Assembly: GCA_030848705.1 (NCBI GenBank)
Contig: CM061243.1
Location: 121,420,674 to 121,484,673, forward strand
DNA from: Heracleum sosnowskyi
Lineage: Eukaryota; Streptophyta; Magnoliopsida; Apiales; Apiaceae
Reading direction: 5' to 3'
Length of the DNA stretch: 64,000 nt
The position numbers and the translations under genes are program-made. Below the pieces are notes generated by a model, which did no database searches, was not told where the DNA came from, and saw nothing but the letters and a program-made list of their open reading frames with translations. Below are positions 21,359-32,031 of the stretch, piece after piece. Position 1 is the stretch's first letter, and each line of letters starts with the position of its first letter.

Positions 21359-24300
21359 TTACTTAGCTTGAGATTTCCTCTTCTGTCTTGCTACATCCTC
21401 TCTTTTGAGAGCTTCTACCAAGCAGCCTCTTAGACCTTCTATAAGAGAAATTTCAGCAGCAGTAACTGCAGCATCCTCTACTTCTTCAATGATCTTCTTT
21501 ATGGTAGGAGAGAGGACAGAACTAGCATCCCTGAGATTCAGCCATTGCTCTATATCATATGGATAGGTTCTGAAGTGAAGTTCTTCATGAATGAGCTTGA
21601 ATCTACTTCCAGGATAAGCATTGAGAGATATCCTCCTTTGCTTGTCCAGCTTTGAATCTTCTCTTTTTCTCCCTTCCAATAATTTCTCTATTTCATCAGA
21701 ACAAATCTGCTCCAAGGGATGAATTGATCCAGCTACCATATACTGTAAATCCTTCAGAAGGGTTGTTTTAAGCTTGTGCAAGCTGCAAACATAGGTTTCT
21801 TCTTTTAGGTACTTGACTCTTAGAGGATTTTCCAGCATATATGTTTGATAATTTGGAGCTTCACTTTCTGCCTTGTTGGAGGCCTTGCATCTTTCCAGTA
21901 GTTCAGCTTCCTTCTTATCAAGTTCTGACTGATATTGAGAATTTTTAGGAGATTCAGGTCTTTTGCTTGGCTTGGGTTGCCCTTCCTGAGTTGGTTGGGT
22001 TTGCCCTTCTTCTGTGGGTAATTTATCAAACTCATAGTACCAGTGATATGGTATAGGAGAATCTGGGAGATCAGTTAGAATATCAGCATCATCAAAATCT
22101 GCAAAATTATAGCCAAATTTCTGATAGAATTCAGTATCCCTATCAGCCTGATATTTCAGAATATGTTCCATGACAGACTCTGGAACATTATCATAGCTCT
22201 CCAGCAACTCTACCATTATTTCCAGGTAGAAGAAGTCAATTCTCCTTTTATCTATGGTTGATGTCCTACCACTGGTTGATGTGGACACCAGGTAGAAGTC
22301 CTTATCAACCTTGGTAGATCTTGATTCTTCCCACCACAGAATATACTCAGTGACCTCTTGATTTGCATCCATCTTAACCTCAACACTCTTAACTTCTTTG
22401 CATTGCATCTTGAGTTGCCTTTGACATTAACACCTGTTCACCATCCAATTCAACTTCAACCAGATCTTCAGCTTTATCATTTGGTTGCTCACTGCTTGGT
22501 TTGGCTTGCTCCCCCTTAGTCATTGCTTTCCTTTTAACTCCTGAAACTTGTTTTGATCCCCCTTTGGTCTTCACAGTTACTGGCTCCCCCTGAGTTCCAC
22601 CTGATTTCTGAATAGATAAAGATTCTGATCTTGTTACCTTCTCCCCCTTAGTTGAGTTGGCAGCTACTAGGTCAGTAAGGAACTCTATAGAGAGTTGAGT
22701 AGCAGCAAAACCATCAACTACCAGTTGAGAGAGAGAGTCTAGCTTGGAGTTCAAGGTAGCACACTGTCCTTCCAGAGCTTCAATCCTGTTACCAAAATTA
22801 GCAGAGGGGCCACCAATCCTTAACCTTCTTGGAGGGGAAGGAAAAGAAAGGGGCTTGGAGTCTATGGGGGTTCTCACACTCTCAGGGTGTTTTTGAGTGA
22901 CCTCATCACTCCTCACAGTTTGACTCTCAAGGCCTAATGCCTGAATAGTGTGGGCTCCCTCAAGATCTCTCTGGACATGCTCAAGTCCCTCTCCTTTTGC
23001 CAGCTCATTTGGCTGCCTCTCATTTTTATGCTCACCTCTCTTTTATTTTATCTCTCTTTTCTTTTGCACACCCTCACTCAACCTAGATGCATGGGTATGA
23101 GCAGTACTAACATGCATGGAAGGAGAAGATTTAGAATTTACCTTTAAGAGTTTGGCAAGAGGTAGATCATCATCAGAGGCATCCTCAATGATTACAGCAT
23201 CAAAATCAGGCTGAGAGGACTGGACAGTATCTTTGGCAGGAATGTTACTGTCAGTTGGAGTCTGGACAGCAGGTTCTGGTATGACAGCATCTTTGGGATG
23301 TGGAGTGACAGTAGGTTCTGTAGTGACAGTATCTTTTTCTCCACCCATGACAGCAGCTGTGTCCAGGACAGCAACATTGCCAGTGTCTTTGACAGCAACA
23401 GAGGCTGTGACAGCATCTTCCTGAAGGTAAGATGCTCCTTGGAGTTCAGACAAAGTGTTGGCTGTTTCATTTTCTGACAAAATACCACTTTGCCCTAGCT
23501 CAGTGTTTGGAGGAGTGGTGTCCATTTCACTTTGAGAAATGGGTTCTTGTGGACCACTAGATGGGGGCTCATCCATGATTGGAGATGGATGATCAAAACC
23601 TGAAGGGTTGGGACTGTCCCCTTCTCTAGGTTGTGGAGAAGAAACAAAAGAATGTGTAGGGAAGGAAGAAGGTGAAAGTGTAGCAGAGAGTGGGGGCTGA
23701 TTCACAGGTGAAACATGTGAACCATCAATAGGAGTAGAGAAATCCTCGTTGTGCCCTAACTCACTGTGTGTTTCTTCAAGTGGGGGTATCTCAGGTTGTG
23801 AACCATGAGTTTGTGCAGACTCTGTACAGGGTGCCTTGGGAGACAGGTCAATTTCAATAGATGCACCTTGTTGAGAAGGCACATCTAGGGAGGTGTTTGA
23901 ATCCCTTTCAGTAACTACAGTTTGTTGAGAAACTGCAGCTTGGCTAACAGTGGTTTTGGTCCTCCTAGCTCTCTTCTTCTTAGGCTCAGGGGGAACCACT
24001 GGGGGTTCTGTTTGACTACCTTCCTTATTTGCTGCACTAGGTGCAGTGTCTCCCTCTTGACTAACAGAGCTACCACCAACACCAGCTTCTAAGGGTCTTT
24101 TTCTGGATTCTTGCAAGGCTTCTTTTTGAGCTTTGGGAAGTCTAGAGGGCCTAGGCTGAGTGTATGGTGCTGAATGTGGGTTAACTGAATTCGGGTCTAA
24201 TTCAGTTTCATTCACAAGAGTAAAGGAATCATAACCAGAAGGTAATGGATAATCAAGGTTGGTCACTTGAGTAACCATGTGCTGAGTGAAACAAAGTGGA

Positions 24301-25043
24301 ATATGTGCATTTAGGTCCTGTGAAGATAATAGTGTGTGTGTGTTCTTTTTCAAGACAGAGCAAAACTCTAAACGAGGATCAGTATTATCAAAATCACAGA
24401 ATGAGTTAATACACATCATAAGAAATCGAGGGTAGATTGATACCTTCTTACCTATGGCAGCCCTGAGGTGTGCCATGAGGAGAGCTCCAACATTCACCTT
24501 GTATCCATGAACAAGAGAATGTGTCAGTTTCTTGATGTAGGAGGGTATTCCATTTCAGCCAGTGGACTTGGTAGAGAACACCTTGACCATCACATCAAAA
24601 ATCATACTCCACTCCTTTCTCAGATATTTCCTATCCATTTCACCAGACGGGTACCATTTGGTTGTCCCCTCTTCGAGAATAGGGCATGCATACCCAATCT
24701 TCAAGAAGAGCTTCTTTAGAGTGTCATCATTAGCAAGTTGAGCAAAGTTCTGGCCAGCTTGAAGTGTAATTCCAAGGGCAGTGTTGATGACCTCAGCTGT
24801 GAGAGTGTATTGTTGCCCATTAATTTTGAATTGAATAGCTGGGTTTTCACCCTCTATTTGAGCAACAGCAGTTTTCCAGAATGCCTCAATTCTGTCTAGG
24901 TCAAGAATGGGTGTTGAGGTAATGACAGAACCAAGATAGGACTTGTTCAAGAAAAACACGAGTCCTTTGAAACCTTCACCAGCATCATTTGGGGAAAAGA
25001 TGCCAGCAAAGTTTGTTTGAGAAAGAGTCTGTTTGGGGGCCAT
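21359..25043 (-). pseudogene. Large extra ORF of element A, downstream of pol, disrupted
   Basis: The frame starts MAPKQTLSQTNFAGIF at 25043. It has a globular N-terminal region (TPILDLDRIEAFWKTAV, INTALGITL, RKEWSMIFDVMVKVF) resembling the N-terminus of the extra ORF in element C (SATQIRAFWQTGAYD, RKEWSFFFDCITRAF). A TGA at 24555-24557 replaces an expected Trp; the frame then continues in phase to 23043. Two frameshifts link it to the open segments 22389-22916 and 21359-22408. The middle is long, acidic, Pro/Ser/Thr-rich and probably disordered (repeated DTV and EPTVTP phrases). Downstream come a Lys-rich KGEKVTRSES segment and a helical C-terminus. The upstream leader (minus, from about 25180) has a TATA-like CCATATTTATTC and a T/C-rich stretch. 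Function unknown. Sirevirus-like elements often have an ORF in this place, sometimes called envelope-like; no transmembrane or signal peptide is evident here. Confidence 0.8.
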
Positions 25044-25871
25044 GGAGATTTCAAGAAAAGAAGAGAGTAAGAAAGTAGTTTTTTGCTTGAAGAAAAGTAT
25101 TTTGCCTTGAGTTTGGGGAGAGTGATATGTCTGAGTAACTGGAGAATAAATATGGGTATCTCAAACGTTTGTGCACAAAAAGTGGAATTAAAGAACGTGT
25201 CTTAACCCACTCTTATTACACGTGAGTTACTGCCCGTTATTCACTGTCAGTCGTGGGGTGAATATCCAATTCCAGCGGTCCACTATTGGTGACAGTAACC
25301 TGTGCGCTAGAAACAATCTGCCAGTAATAAGTGGTGGTGACAGTAGGTTTTGCGCGACAGCAACTATTGCGCAAAAACATGCTGTCACCGTTAAGCATTT
25401 GAATGACAGCATCCTTTAAAAGTTTTGACATAATGTATTTGCCTGCTGTCAAGAAGGTTGCTGTCAAGAAACACAAGACAGTATCCTTCTTAGCGACAGT
25501 AACTTAGATGGGAAATTATTTCTGTCAGTTACTTACCAGAATGCTTTATTCATACACTTAACCTAAAATTAACAGAATATTGATTTAGCAATGTAATCTT
25601 TTGAGCACATGTACTAAGCAGTTAACACAGACAAAGAAAAACAATAAAAACTCAATAAACTCAATAGCAAGAAACCTTATTCTTATTAATAAAATCATTC
25701 AATTATTACACAGATTACATCATTTGTTGATTTTATTAACTAATTCTAAGACTTCTTTCTTGATCGCCTCTTCACTGCACCCTTCTTCCTTGAGGAGTGC
25801 CTGAAGTTCTTCTTCCTGAAGTTTCCATTTAGCCTCTTCCTGTGCTTGAGAGACTTGAGACTGTTCATCTT
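25044..25871 (-). other. Element A spacer with a small ORF end split by element B
   Basis: 25220-25530 contains at least eleven CTGTC/GACAG words in about 290 bp. At 25720-25871 the minus strand encodes QAQEEAKWKLQEEELQALL... ending at TGA 25720-25722. Its 5' part lies beyond element B at 49296-49410 (SRQEVEVLFEELEDLLHK). Joined across one target-duplication copy, it reads as a small Glu/Leu/Lys-rich, coiled-coil-like protein of about 70 codons. The apparent start MENKVGI upstream is followed by two TAG codons, so the ORF is damaged or starts elsewhere. Confidence 0.55.
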
Positions 25872-26435
25872 TGTTGCCCAGTAATAATCTATTGTAGAAG
25901 GGGGGTTGAATACAATAGTACAAGATAATCGACTTCTTAATGTATATATCACAAATATGAAAGAAAGATAACAGCTTTATTAAATCTGATAAAAAACTGT
26001 TACAAACTCTCTCAAGAAATTCTGATGTTCTTGAGAGCTGCTAGGTTACACAAATACTCGTGTGTGTGATCGATGTTAATCGAAACCTAAAACTGTGTTT
26101 ATATAGTACACACAGCTTCTCTATCAATAACAAGATAAGTCCTAATCAATTACAAAGATAGAAACATATCCTTAATCGATAGCTACATTCTACAAACCAG
26201 GAACCGACAGAATAAACTTCCATGTTTATCTAGACTCCAAATATAACTCTGAGTAGGAATCCTGATCAGCTTCAAGTTCTGATGATCAATCCTGATCATA
26301 GTCTGAGTAGGAATCCTGATGATCAATAAGATACTGACGCTTAGTCAAATACTGATGACCATGCAATACTGATGACGTCAGCAATCCTGATCAGTTGAGT
26401 CTAGCTCCTGACGATCATTGAATTCTGAACTAACA
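25872..26435 (-). repeat. 3' LTR of element B
   Basis: 564 bp, near-identical to 48727-49290. On the minus strand a TATA box CTATATAAAC lies at about 26097-26106. The U3 side (26265-26400) holds seven CTGAT words, several as TCCTGATCA or CTGATGATCA. Confidence 0.95.
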
Positions 26436-26447
26436 ATCTCCCCCAAT
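26436..26447 (-). promoter_or_regulatory. Polypurine tract of element B
   Basis: Element-strand ATTGGGGGAGAT abuts the 3' LTR. Confidence 0.85.
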
Positions 26448-26545
26448 CTTATACTTTGTGAAATAAAGTATAGATTCCTAAGATTCAATGATGTCAAAAA
26501 CATATAAGCAAAATGTACAAATATCAGCAGCAACAACTTATCTGT

Positions 26546-29500
26546 TTAAATTCTTTGATAGAACAGATTCATCTTCAAGAAATTGGATAACAAATTTTCT
26601 TCTTTTTCTTCAAGAATTTGAATCAGTCTTTCCTTAAGATTTCTGAGTTCTTCATCTTCCTCATTAATCTGGTAGATAGCTGCTCTGAGATTCTGTATGA
26701 AGCTTCTCTGTAGACTGTGCTCTTCAAGCAAAAGATAAGCAATTTCCTTCCCATCAGGATTGAGAGTAAGTTGGGTCATACCAAAAGTTACTTCTTTAAC
26801 AGCAGTACCCCTTTGCATTTCCACATCCTGATCTCTTAGATTTAAATACATGGGAGTATAATTACCATTGAAATTTCTATCACCATCCAGTCTTCTTCGA
26901 ATTGTTGACAAAATCATGTCACTCCACACTTTGCACACTTGATTCTTCCATCTCAAAAGATAATGAACATATTTCAGTTCCTGTGTAGTTTTCATCAGCA
27001 GATCTTGAATAGATAGAATCTTCACACTACCATCTTTCATAAAATACAGAAGCTTTTCTTTCTTATCAGAACCATCATGACAATCTATAACTATATCAAC
27101 AGCTAATAAATTGTTCAGGTTTTCAGAAGTCAAAGTACCTCCAATTTCAGTCAAAGAGTATGGATCAACATAACTCATGTTTAGATATTCAGCATCCCTG
27201 TGTCCAATACCTCCTCTTGTATTACTTGATAGTTGCTTCAAATTTGACAACATTCTTAACCAGAGTGCTTTTGATCTAACCATATCAGATACATCAATTA
27301 CACTTGAAGCACTTGTAATAATTCCACCAGACTGAAAATTGATAGGTGTATCACACCTCAGTGTACTAATATGTTTCCACTTCTTGTCTTTCTCCTTTTC
27401 AAGAGCATAGCTTCTTTCAAGTAAAGATTCTTGTCTGCTTGGGTTCCACCACTTTCTTTCATTTGAAAGTTTAATCCTTTGTATATAGAGATTGAATTCT
27501 CTATCTGTTCTTCTTATAATGTCTGTTCTTCTGGTTTCTTCTTCTTCATCTACTTCTTTGTTGTGAGAATCAACCACAGTAGATAAGATTATTAAATCAA
27601 TCTCTTGCAGAATTTCAGAATCATCAGGATCTTGAATATTATCAGGAACAACATCAGGATTAGATTCTTCAATTTGATTTGTATTGCAGAGAATTGATTT
27701 TCTTGATTTTCTTCTCAATTCAGGTTCTTCTTCAACAACTCCATCATCACCAAAAGTAGATCTGTCAGGAACTACTAGAGTTTGAATAGGTTCAGGAATT
27801 TCTTCAATTCTTAACCCTCTAGACCTTGTCTGTCTAGGTACTGTTTGAGTTGAAGAACCTCTTCTACTTCTTCTAGCACCTCTCCTACCTCTGCTTTCTC
27901 TACCTTTAGTAGAAACAGAATAAGTTTCCATCATCTCTTTTTGTAGTTTCAAAAATTCTTCATTTGTGAGATCTGGATATTCTTCATTTGCTGTAGAGAG
28001 TGCTTTTCTAGCAAATAATTGTTGAACTCTTTTATCAGTATGATATAGAGTAACAATTCTACCATCCTTTGTAGTAAACTTCTGGAATAGATTTGATGCA
28101 TCTTCAGGATTATCAATAATAATATCTTCATCACCTTCAGGAATTGTAGCAAGAGTATGTCCATGACCAGATGTCAGGATCTGAGATTGCATCAACGTTC
28201 TTACTGTCTTAACTCCAGAATCAGAAACATGAGTTGACTGTGTTGTTTGATTTTGAGAAGTATGAATTGTAGACTTCAAAACAACAGCATCAGAGGTTTC
28301 TCCTTGTATCACTTTGTCACGACCATCATCTCCAGTATCATCATCATCATTATTCCTTAATACCAGATCAGGTGTACATTTTGTCTGACTAACCTTCTCC
28401 CCCTTTTTGACATCAGGAGAGGCTTGTATGTCAGTTACCTTAGCATCTAGAGAATCAATCCGTCTGTTGATGGAGGTTTGTTCAGAAACGACAGATTTCA
28501 TTTGAGATTCTACCACCCTTAACTGAAAAGTAGTAGGCATCTTTAGAAAGTTTTGACAAATATCATCCCTCACCAACTCGGTTGAATGCTTGATAGAGTC
28601 GATCTCACTTTTCAGGCTCTTGGATAACATAGTTGTAGCCTTTAGATGATTCTTCAAGTCTTGATTCTCCATAGATTTCACTGCATCATAGGCATGTTCC
28701 AAAGCAGCAGAATAACTTACAGATTTATCAGATCTGTACCATGAATTGTTCCATTCATTCTGTCTAAATGCCTCAGCAGGATTAAAGAGAGGAGTAGAAA
28801 AATCTTGTATTTGATCTTTCCCTATGTGAGCATTGCCAGCCATAAAAGTACTTGAGGAACCAAAAGTAGTTCCAAGACTAACTTTGAGTGCTGTAGCAAG
28901 CTGTTCCTTTTCTTGTCGATTTCCATCATCATCACTATCATCAGAGTCATCATCATCAGTATCATGAGAAATATCAGGATCAGGATTTGCAATACCTTTC
29001 TGTTTATCCTGTGAGTCTGAGATAGGATGATCCATTGGTCTTGTACATAGTGGTTGTATCAAAATAGGCTCATTATCAGGAAAACCACTAGCATCAGGAG
29101 TAACACCGTCAGGATTTGATATGCTTGCATCAGTATTTTCTACCAATGGTTCTTGTGGAGCTTGAGGTTCAGAAGCTGCTTCAACACTTTGAGTTAAAGG
29201 TTCTTGTGTGCTTCCCTCATTGACAGTGTCCTGGACCAATCTTTTGACTTCATCTGCACCAGAAACTGTAGCTCGGCCTGCATCTTCACTTTGAGAAGAT
29301 GGTTCTTGTGTAGCTGGAATGTTGATGTCTGCATTCTCCCTTTGAGAAAATGGTTCTTGTGTGACCATTCCACGAGCTAAGCCTTCACTCAAACTTTGAT
29401 TGAGTGGTTCTTGTGTGGCTGGATCATCAGTAAGAGCTGCTGAACCACTTTGAGGTTCAGGTTCTTGTGGGCTTGATCCTTTCAGTTTCTTCTGTCTCTG

Positions 29501-30367
29501 ATAGACTAACTCTTCTGCTTTCCTCAATTTTGCCATTGGATGTTTTATCCCAAGATTGGAAGCAGCAGCATCTAACTTCTCCCATGAAATATCAATACGT
29601 CTTTTTGTTGGAGAGTCTTGTGCTGGAGAGTCTGAAATATTAACCACTTGACTTGGTGCAGCAACAGGAATACTATCATCAGGATTTGTTTGAGCAGTTG
29701 AAACTGATTGCTCATTTAGAATTGAAGTGTCCTGTGCATCAGTATCCTGCTTCTTTTCCAAAGGAATTTGATACCTGCCCTTAGTTAATCTTCTTCTCTT
29801 CTGTGGTGATGATAAAGGAACCACAGCTACAGTAGCAGTATCAGCAACTTCCTTATTCACATTCATTATAGAGGATATAGGTAAGTCATCCTCTGAATCA
29901 GTCTCATCCCTGAGAACTAATTTTCTTTTGACAGAAACAGCCTCAACACCTTTTGCAGCTTTCTTCACCAGGACCCCTTGTACACCCCCTTGTAACTTCT
30001 TTTTAGTGAGTGGTGTAGAGGTAAAATCCTTTGAACCTGATTGTCTTCCTGACACATCAGTTCTAGCTGATTTCTTTGATTTTACAACTAAAGTCTTTTG
30101 AGAGACATTAGAGGTGGTTGTGGACTGTTTAGACTGTTTAGGATGAATGCTTGGGTTAGGAACAAGGTGGGATTGGCCTTGCCCCATGGCATTAGAAATT
30201 AAACCATAACGAGTAGGCATTTTCCTATGTAAGAAAAACCTGACCTCATCAGGAATAAAAGCATTTCCTATGAAACCATTCTTACCAATTACCGAAGCAA
30301 AGTAATTATGAGAAACTGAACAGACGCCTCGATATCTGAGAAAATGACCTGCATCCTTAACACACAT
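26546..30367 (-). pseudogene. Large extra ORF of element B, N-terminally truncated
   Basis: An open frame of 1273 codons. It lacks the N-terminal globular region seen in elements A and C; upstream of 30367 an in-frame stop and unrelated spacer follow. The first 500 residues are Ser/Thr/Gln/Pro-rich with repeated TQEP(F/L)xQS phrases and many NPD tripeptides, followed by acidic DDDDSDDSDDDG. A coiled-coil-like middle precedes DVKKGEKVSQTKC. The C-terminal domain (LLYFMKDGSVKILS, ELKYVHYLLRWKNQ, NLRAAIYQINEEDEELRNLKE) matches the C-terminus of the element C protein (LLYFMSDGRVYRVG, ELEYVLYLLKIKNR, SLRAAIYQTGEGDPEYKELKE). That makes this the conserved core of the family. The role is unknown. The initiator Met at 30367 is accidental. 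Confidence 0.8.
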
Positions 30368-30370
30368 TCT

Positions 30371-30380
30371 CTATAAAAGA
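30371..30380 (+). promoter_or_regulatory. TATA box for the antisense ORF of element B
   Basis: CTATAAAAGA is a close match to the plant TATA consensus, oriented on the plus strand (antisense to element B). It lies about 90 bp before the ATG at 30470, leaving a plausible 60-bp leader. Confidence 0.5.
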
Positions 30381-30469
30381 GACTGTTAATCATAATAATC
30401 ATTTTTCAACAAATACACAAAACCCTCTTCTTAAGAAAATATCAAACCGTTCATATTCTCAAGATTTCC

Positions 30470-30673
30470 ATGGCTGCCAATGATCAAAACAACATACCTG
30501 ATGCAGAGCTCGATATTCTATGGCAAGAGATGAATGAGGCTCTTGCTGAGATTGAGCCACAACCAGTTCCTGACCCTCGGGAACATGAAGCGTTTATGAA
30601 CGCAATGTTTGATGTTGTTTGGGACAACTTCCAGCAGCAATGTACTCAGCTTCTGCAGTTGAAGTGGAAATAG
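30470..30673 (+). pseudogene. Small ORF antisense to element B, 3' part lost
   Basis: Starts MAANDQNNIPDAELDILWQE and is acidic (WQEMNEALAEIE, PVPDPREHEAFM). The reading is genuine to about 30625 (MFDVVWDNF). From there the last dozen codons are simply the antisense of the RNase H phrase TSTAEAEYIAAGSC, because a deletion has fused the two. The likely counterpart in element C is the 136-aa antisense ORF at 39000-39410. Function unknown. Antisense accessory genes are known from other plant LTR elements (for example Grande), which makes a real protein plausible. Confidence 0.5.
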
Positions 30674-31418
30674 ATTTTTGCTTTTTACTGAACCATGAAA
30701 CTAATCTTCCACCCAAAAACTGACAACTTCCTGAAGTACTTTTCCTGTCTATTTTGCATCCTGCAAAATCAGCATCTGAATAACCACATAACCCAAAATC
30801 TGATTCCCTTGCATACCAAAGGCCAAGTGAAGGAGTGCCTTTTAGATATCTGAAAATTCTTTTGACTGCAATCAGATGGGGTTCTCTTGGTTTTGCTTGA
30901 AATCTTGCATACAGACAGGTTGCAAACATGATATCTGGTCTACTTGCAGTGAGATACAGTAAAGAACCAATCATTCCTCTGTAGTGAGTTACATCTACCT
31001 CAGCACCTTGATCAGGATCAAGTTTGGTAGCTGTAGCTATGGGAGTTGTAGCAGGAGAACTATCTTGCATGTTAAACCTTGTCAATAAATTCCTTGTATA
31101 TTTAGACTGATTGATAAAAATCCCTTCATCAGTCTGTTTAACTTGAAGACCAAGAAAGTAACTCATTTCTCCCATCATGCTCATTTGGTATCTTGACTGC
31201 ATAAGCTTAGAAAACTTTTCACAAAGCTTATTGTTTGTTGACCCAAAAATGATATCATCAACATAAATCTGAACTAACAACAAGTCCTTACCATGATTCA
31301 AATAGAATAGGGTTTTATCAATTGCACCTCTTTTGAATCCACTTTCCAGTAAGAATTGAGCTAGGGTTTCATACCATGCTCTTGGAGCTTGCTTTAGTCC
31401 ATAAAGTGCTTTATCCAA
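30594..31418 (-). pseudogene. Element B pol, 3' part (RT C-terminal half and RNase H)
   Basis: Continues the pol frame interrupted by element C: DKALYGLKQAPRAWYE, the RT catalytic box YVDDIIFGS, YFLGLQVKQTDEGIF, YLTASRPDIMFA, and RNase H with GYSDADFAGCKIDRKSTSG and STAEAEYIAAGSC. After GSC the frame reads PKQHQTLRS and stops, where a deletion has joined it to the antisense ORF. About 110 C-terminal residues present in A and C (HIDIRHHFIREH, ADIFTKPL) are missing. Confidence 0.9.
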
Positions 31419-31420
31419 TC

Positions 31421-31968
31421 TGTTAGATATAATTGCTAATGTTTGTTTATCAGTGTTTAAGCAACAGGTATTTACAAGAGTTTATCAGAAGCCAGTCAGA
31501 GTTTAGTTAAACTCTGACAGGGTGAAGAGTTTAATTGAAGCCGGTCAGAGTTTAGTTAAAGTCTGACAAGGTGAAAGTTGAATTAGCTGTCGGTGCAGAA
31601 TTGAAGATTCTAGAAGTAATATATTCTGAAGATGGAAAGAAACAGAATATATTGATACAGCTAAGGAGATTAGACAGAAGACTGAAGCAATCCTTAATTG
31701 ATAAGTTTTGTATAGCTAACTTATAGGAATATCAATTAGATAAGGATTGTATGAAGCTGTGTACTATATAAACACAGATAGGTTATCCCTAGAAGGGACG
31801 CGTGAATATTGATATATTATTCTTGTAACCTAGAAGCTCTTTGTGATTCATTAACATCATAAAGAGAGAAATTGTTAATACGATTACAGTTTTATTGATT
31901 CATAAACAGTGTTTTTAATTATCGTTATTCTCATATATACTTGATTATATTGTGTATTCGGCCTAACA
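31421..31968 (+). repeat. 5' LTR of element C
   Basis: TATA box CTATATAAAC at 31764-31773. U3 holds two 24-bp inverted-repeat palindromes built from TCAGAGTTTA/TAAACTCTGA (31495-31518 perfect arms, 31544-31567 with one mismatch). Confidence 0.96.
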
Positions 31969-31970
31969 AT

Positions 31971-31982
31971 TGGTATCAGAGC
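31971..31982 (+). promoter_or_regulatory. Primer-binding site of element C
   Basis: TGGTATCAGAGC, complementary to initiator tRNA-Met, two bases after the 5' LTR. Confidence 0.92.
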
Positions 31983-32031
31983 CAAGGCTGTTTAATATAT
32001 ACAGTTTTACGATTCAAACACAGTAATAATC

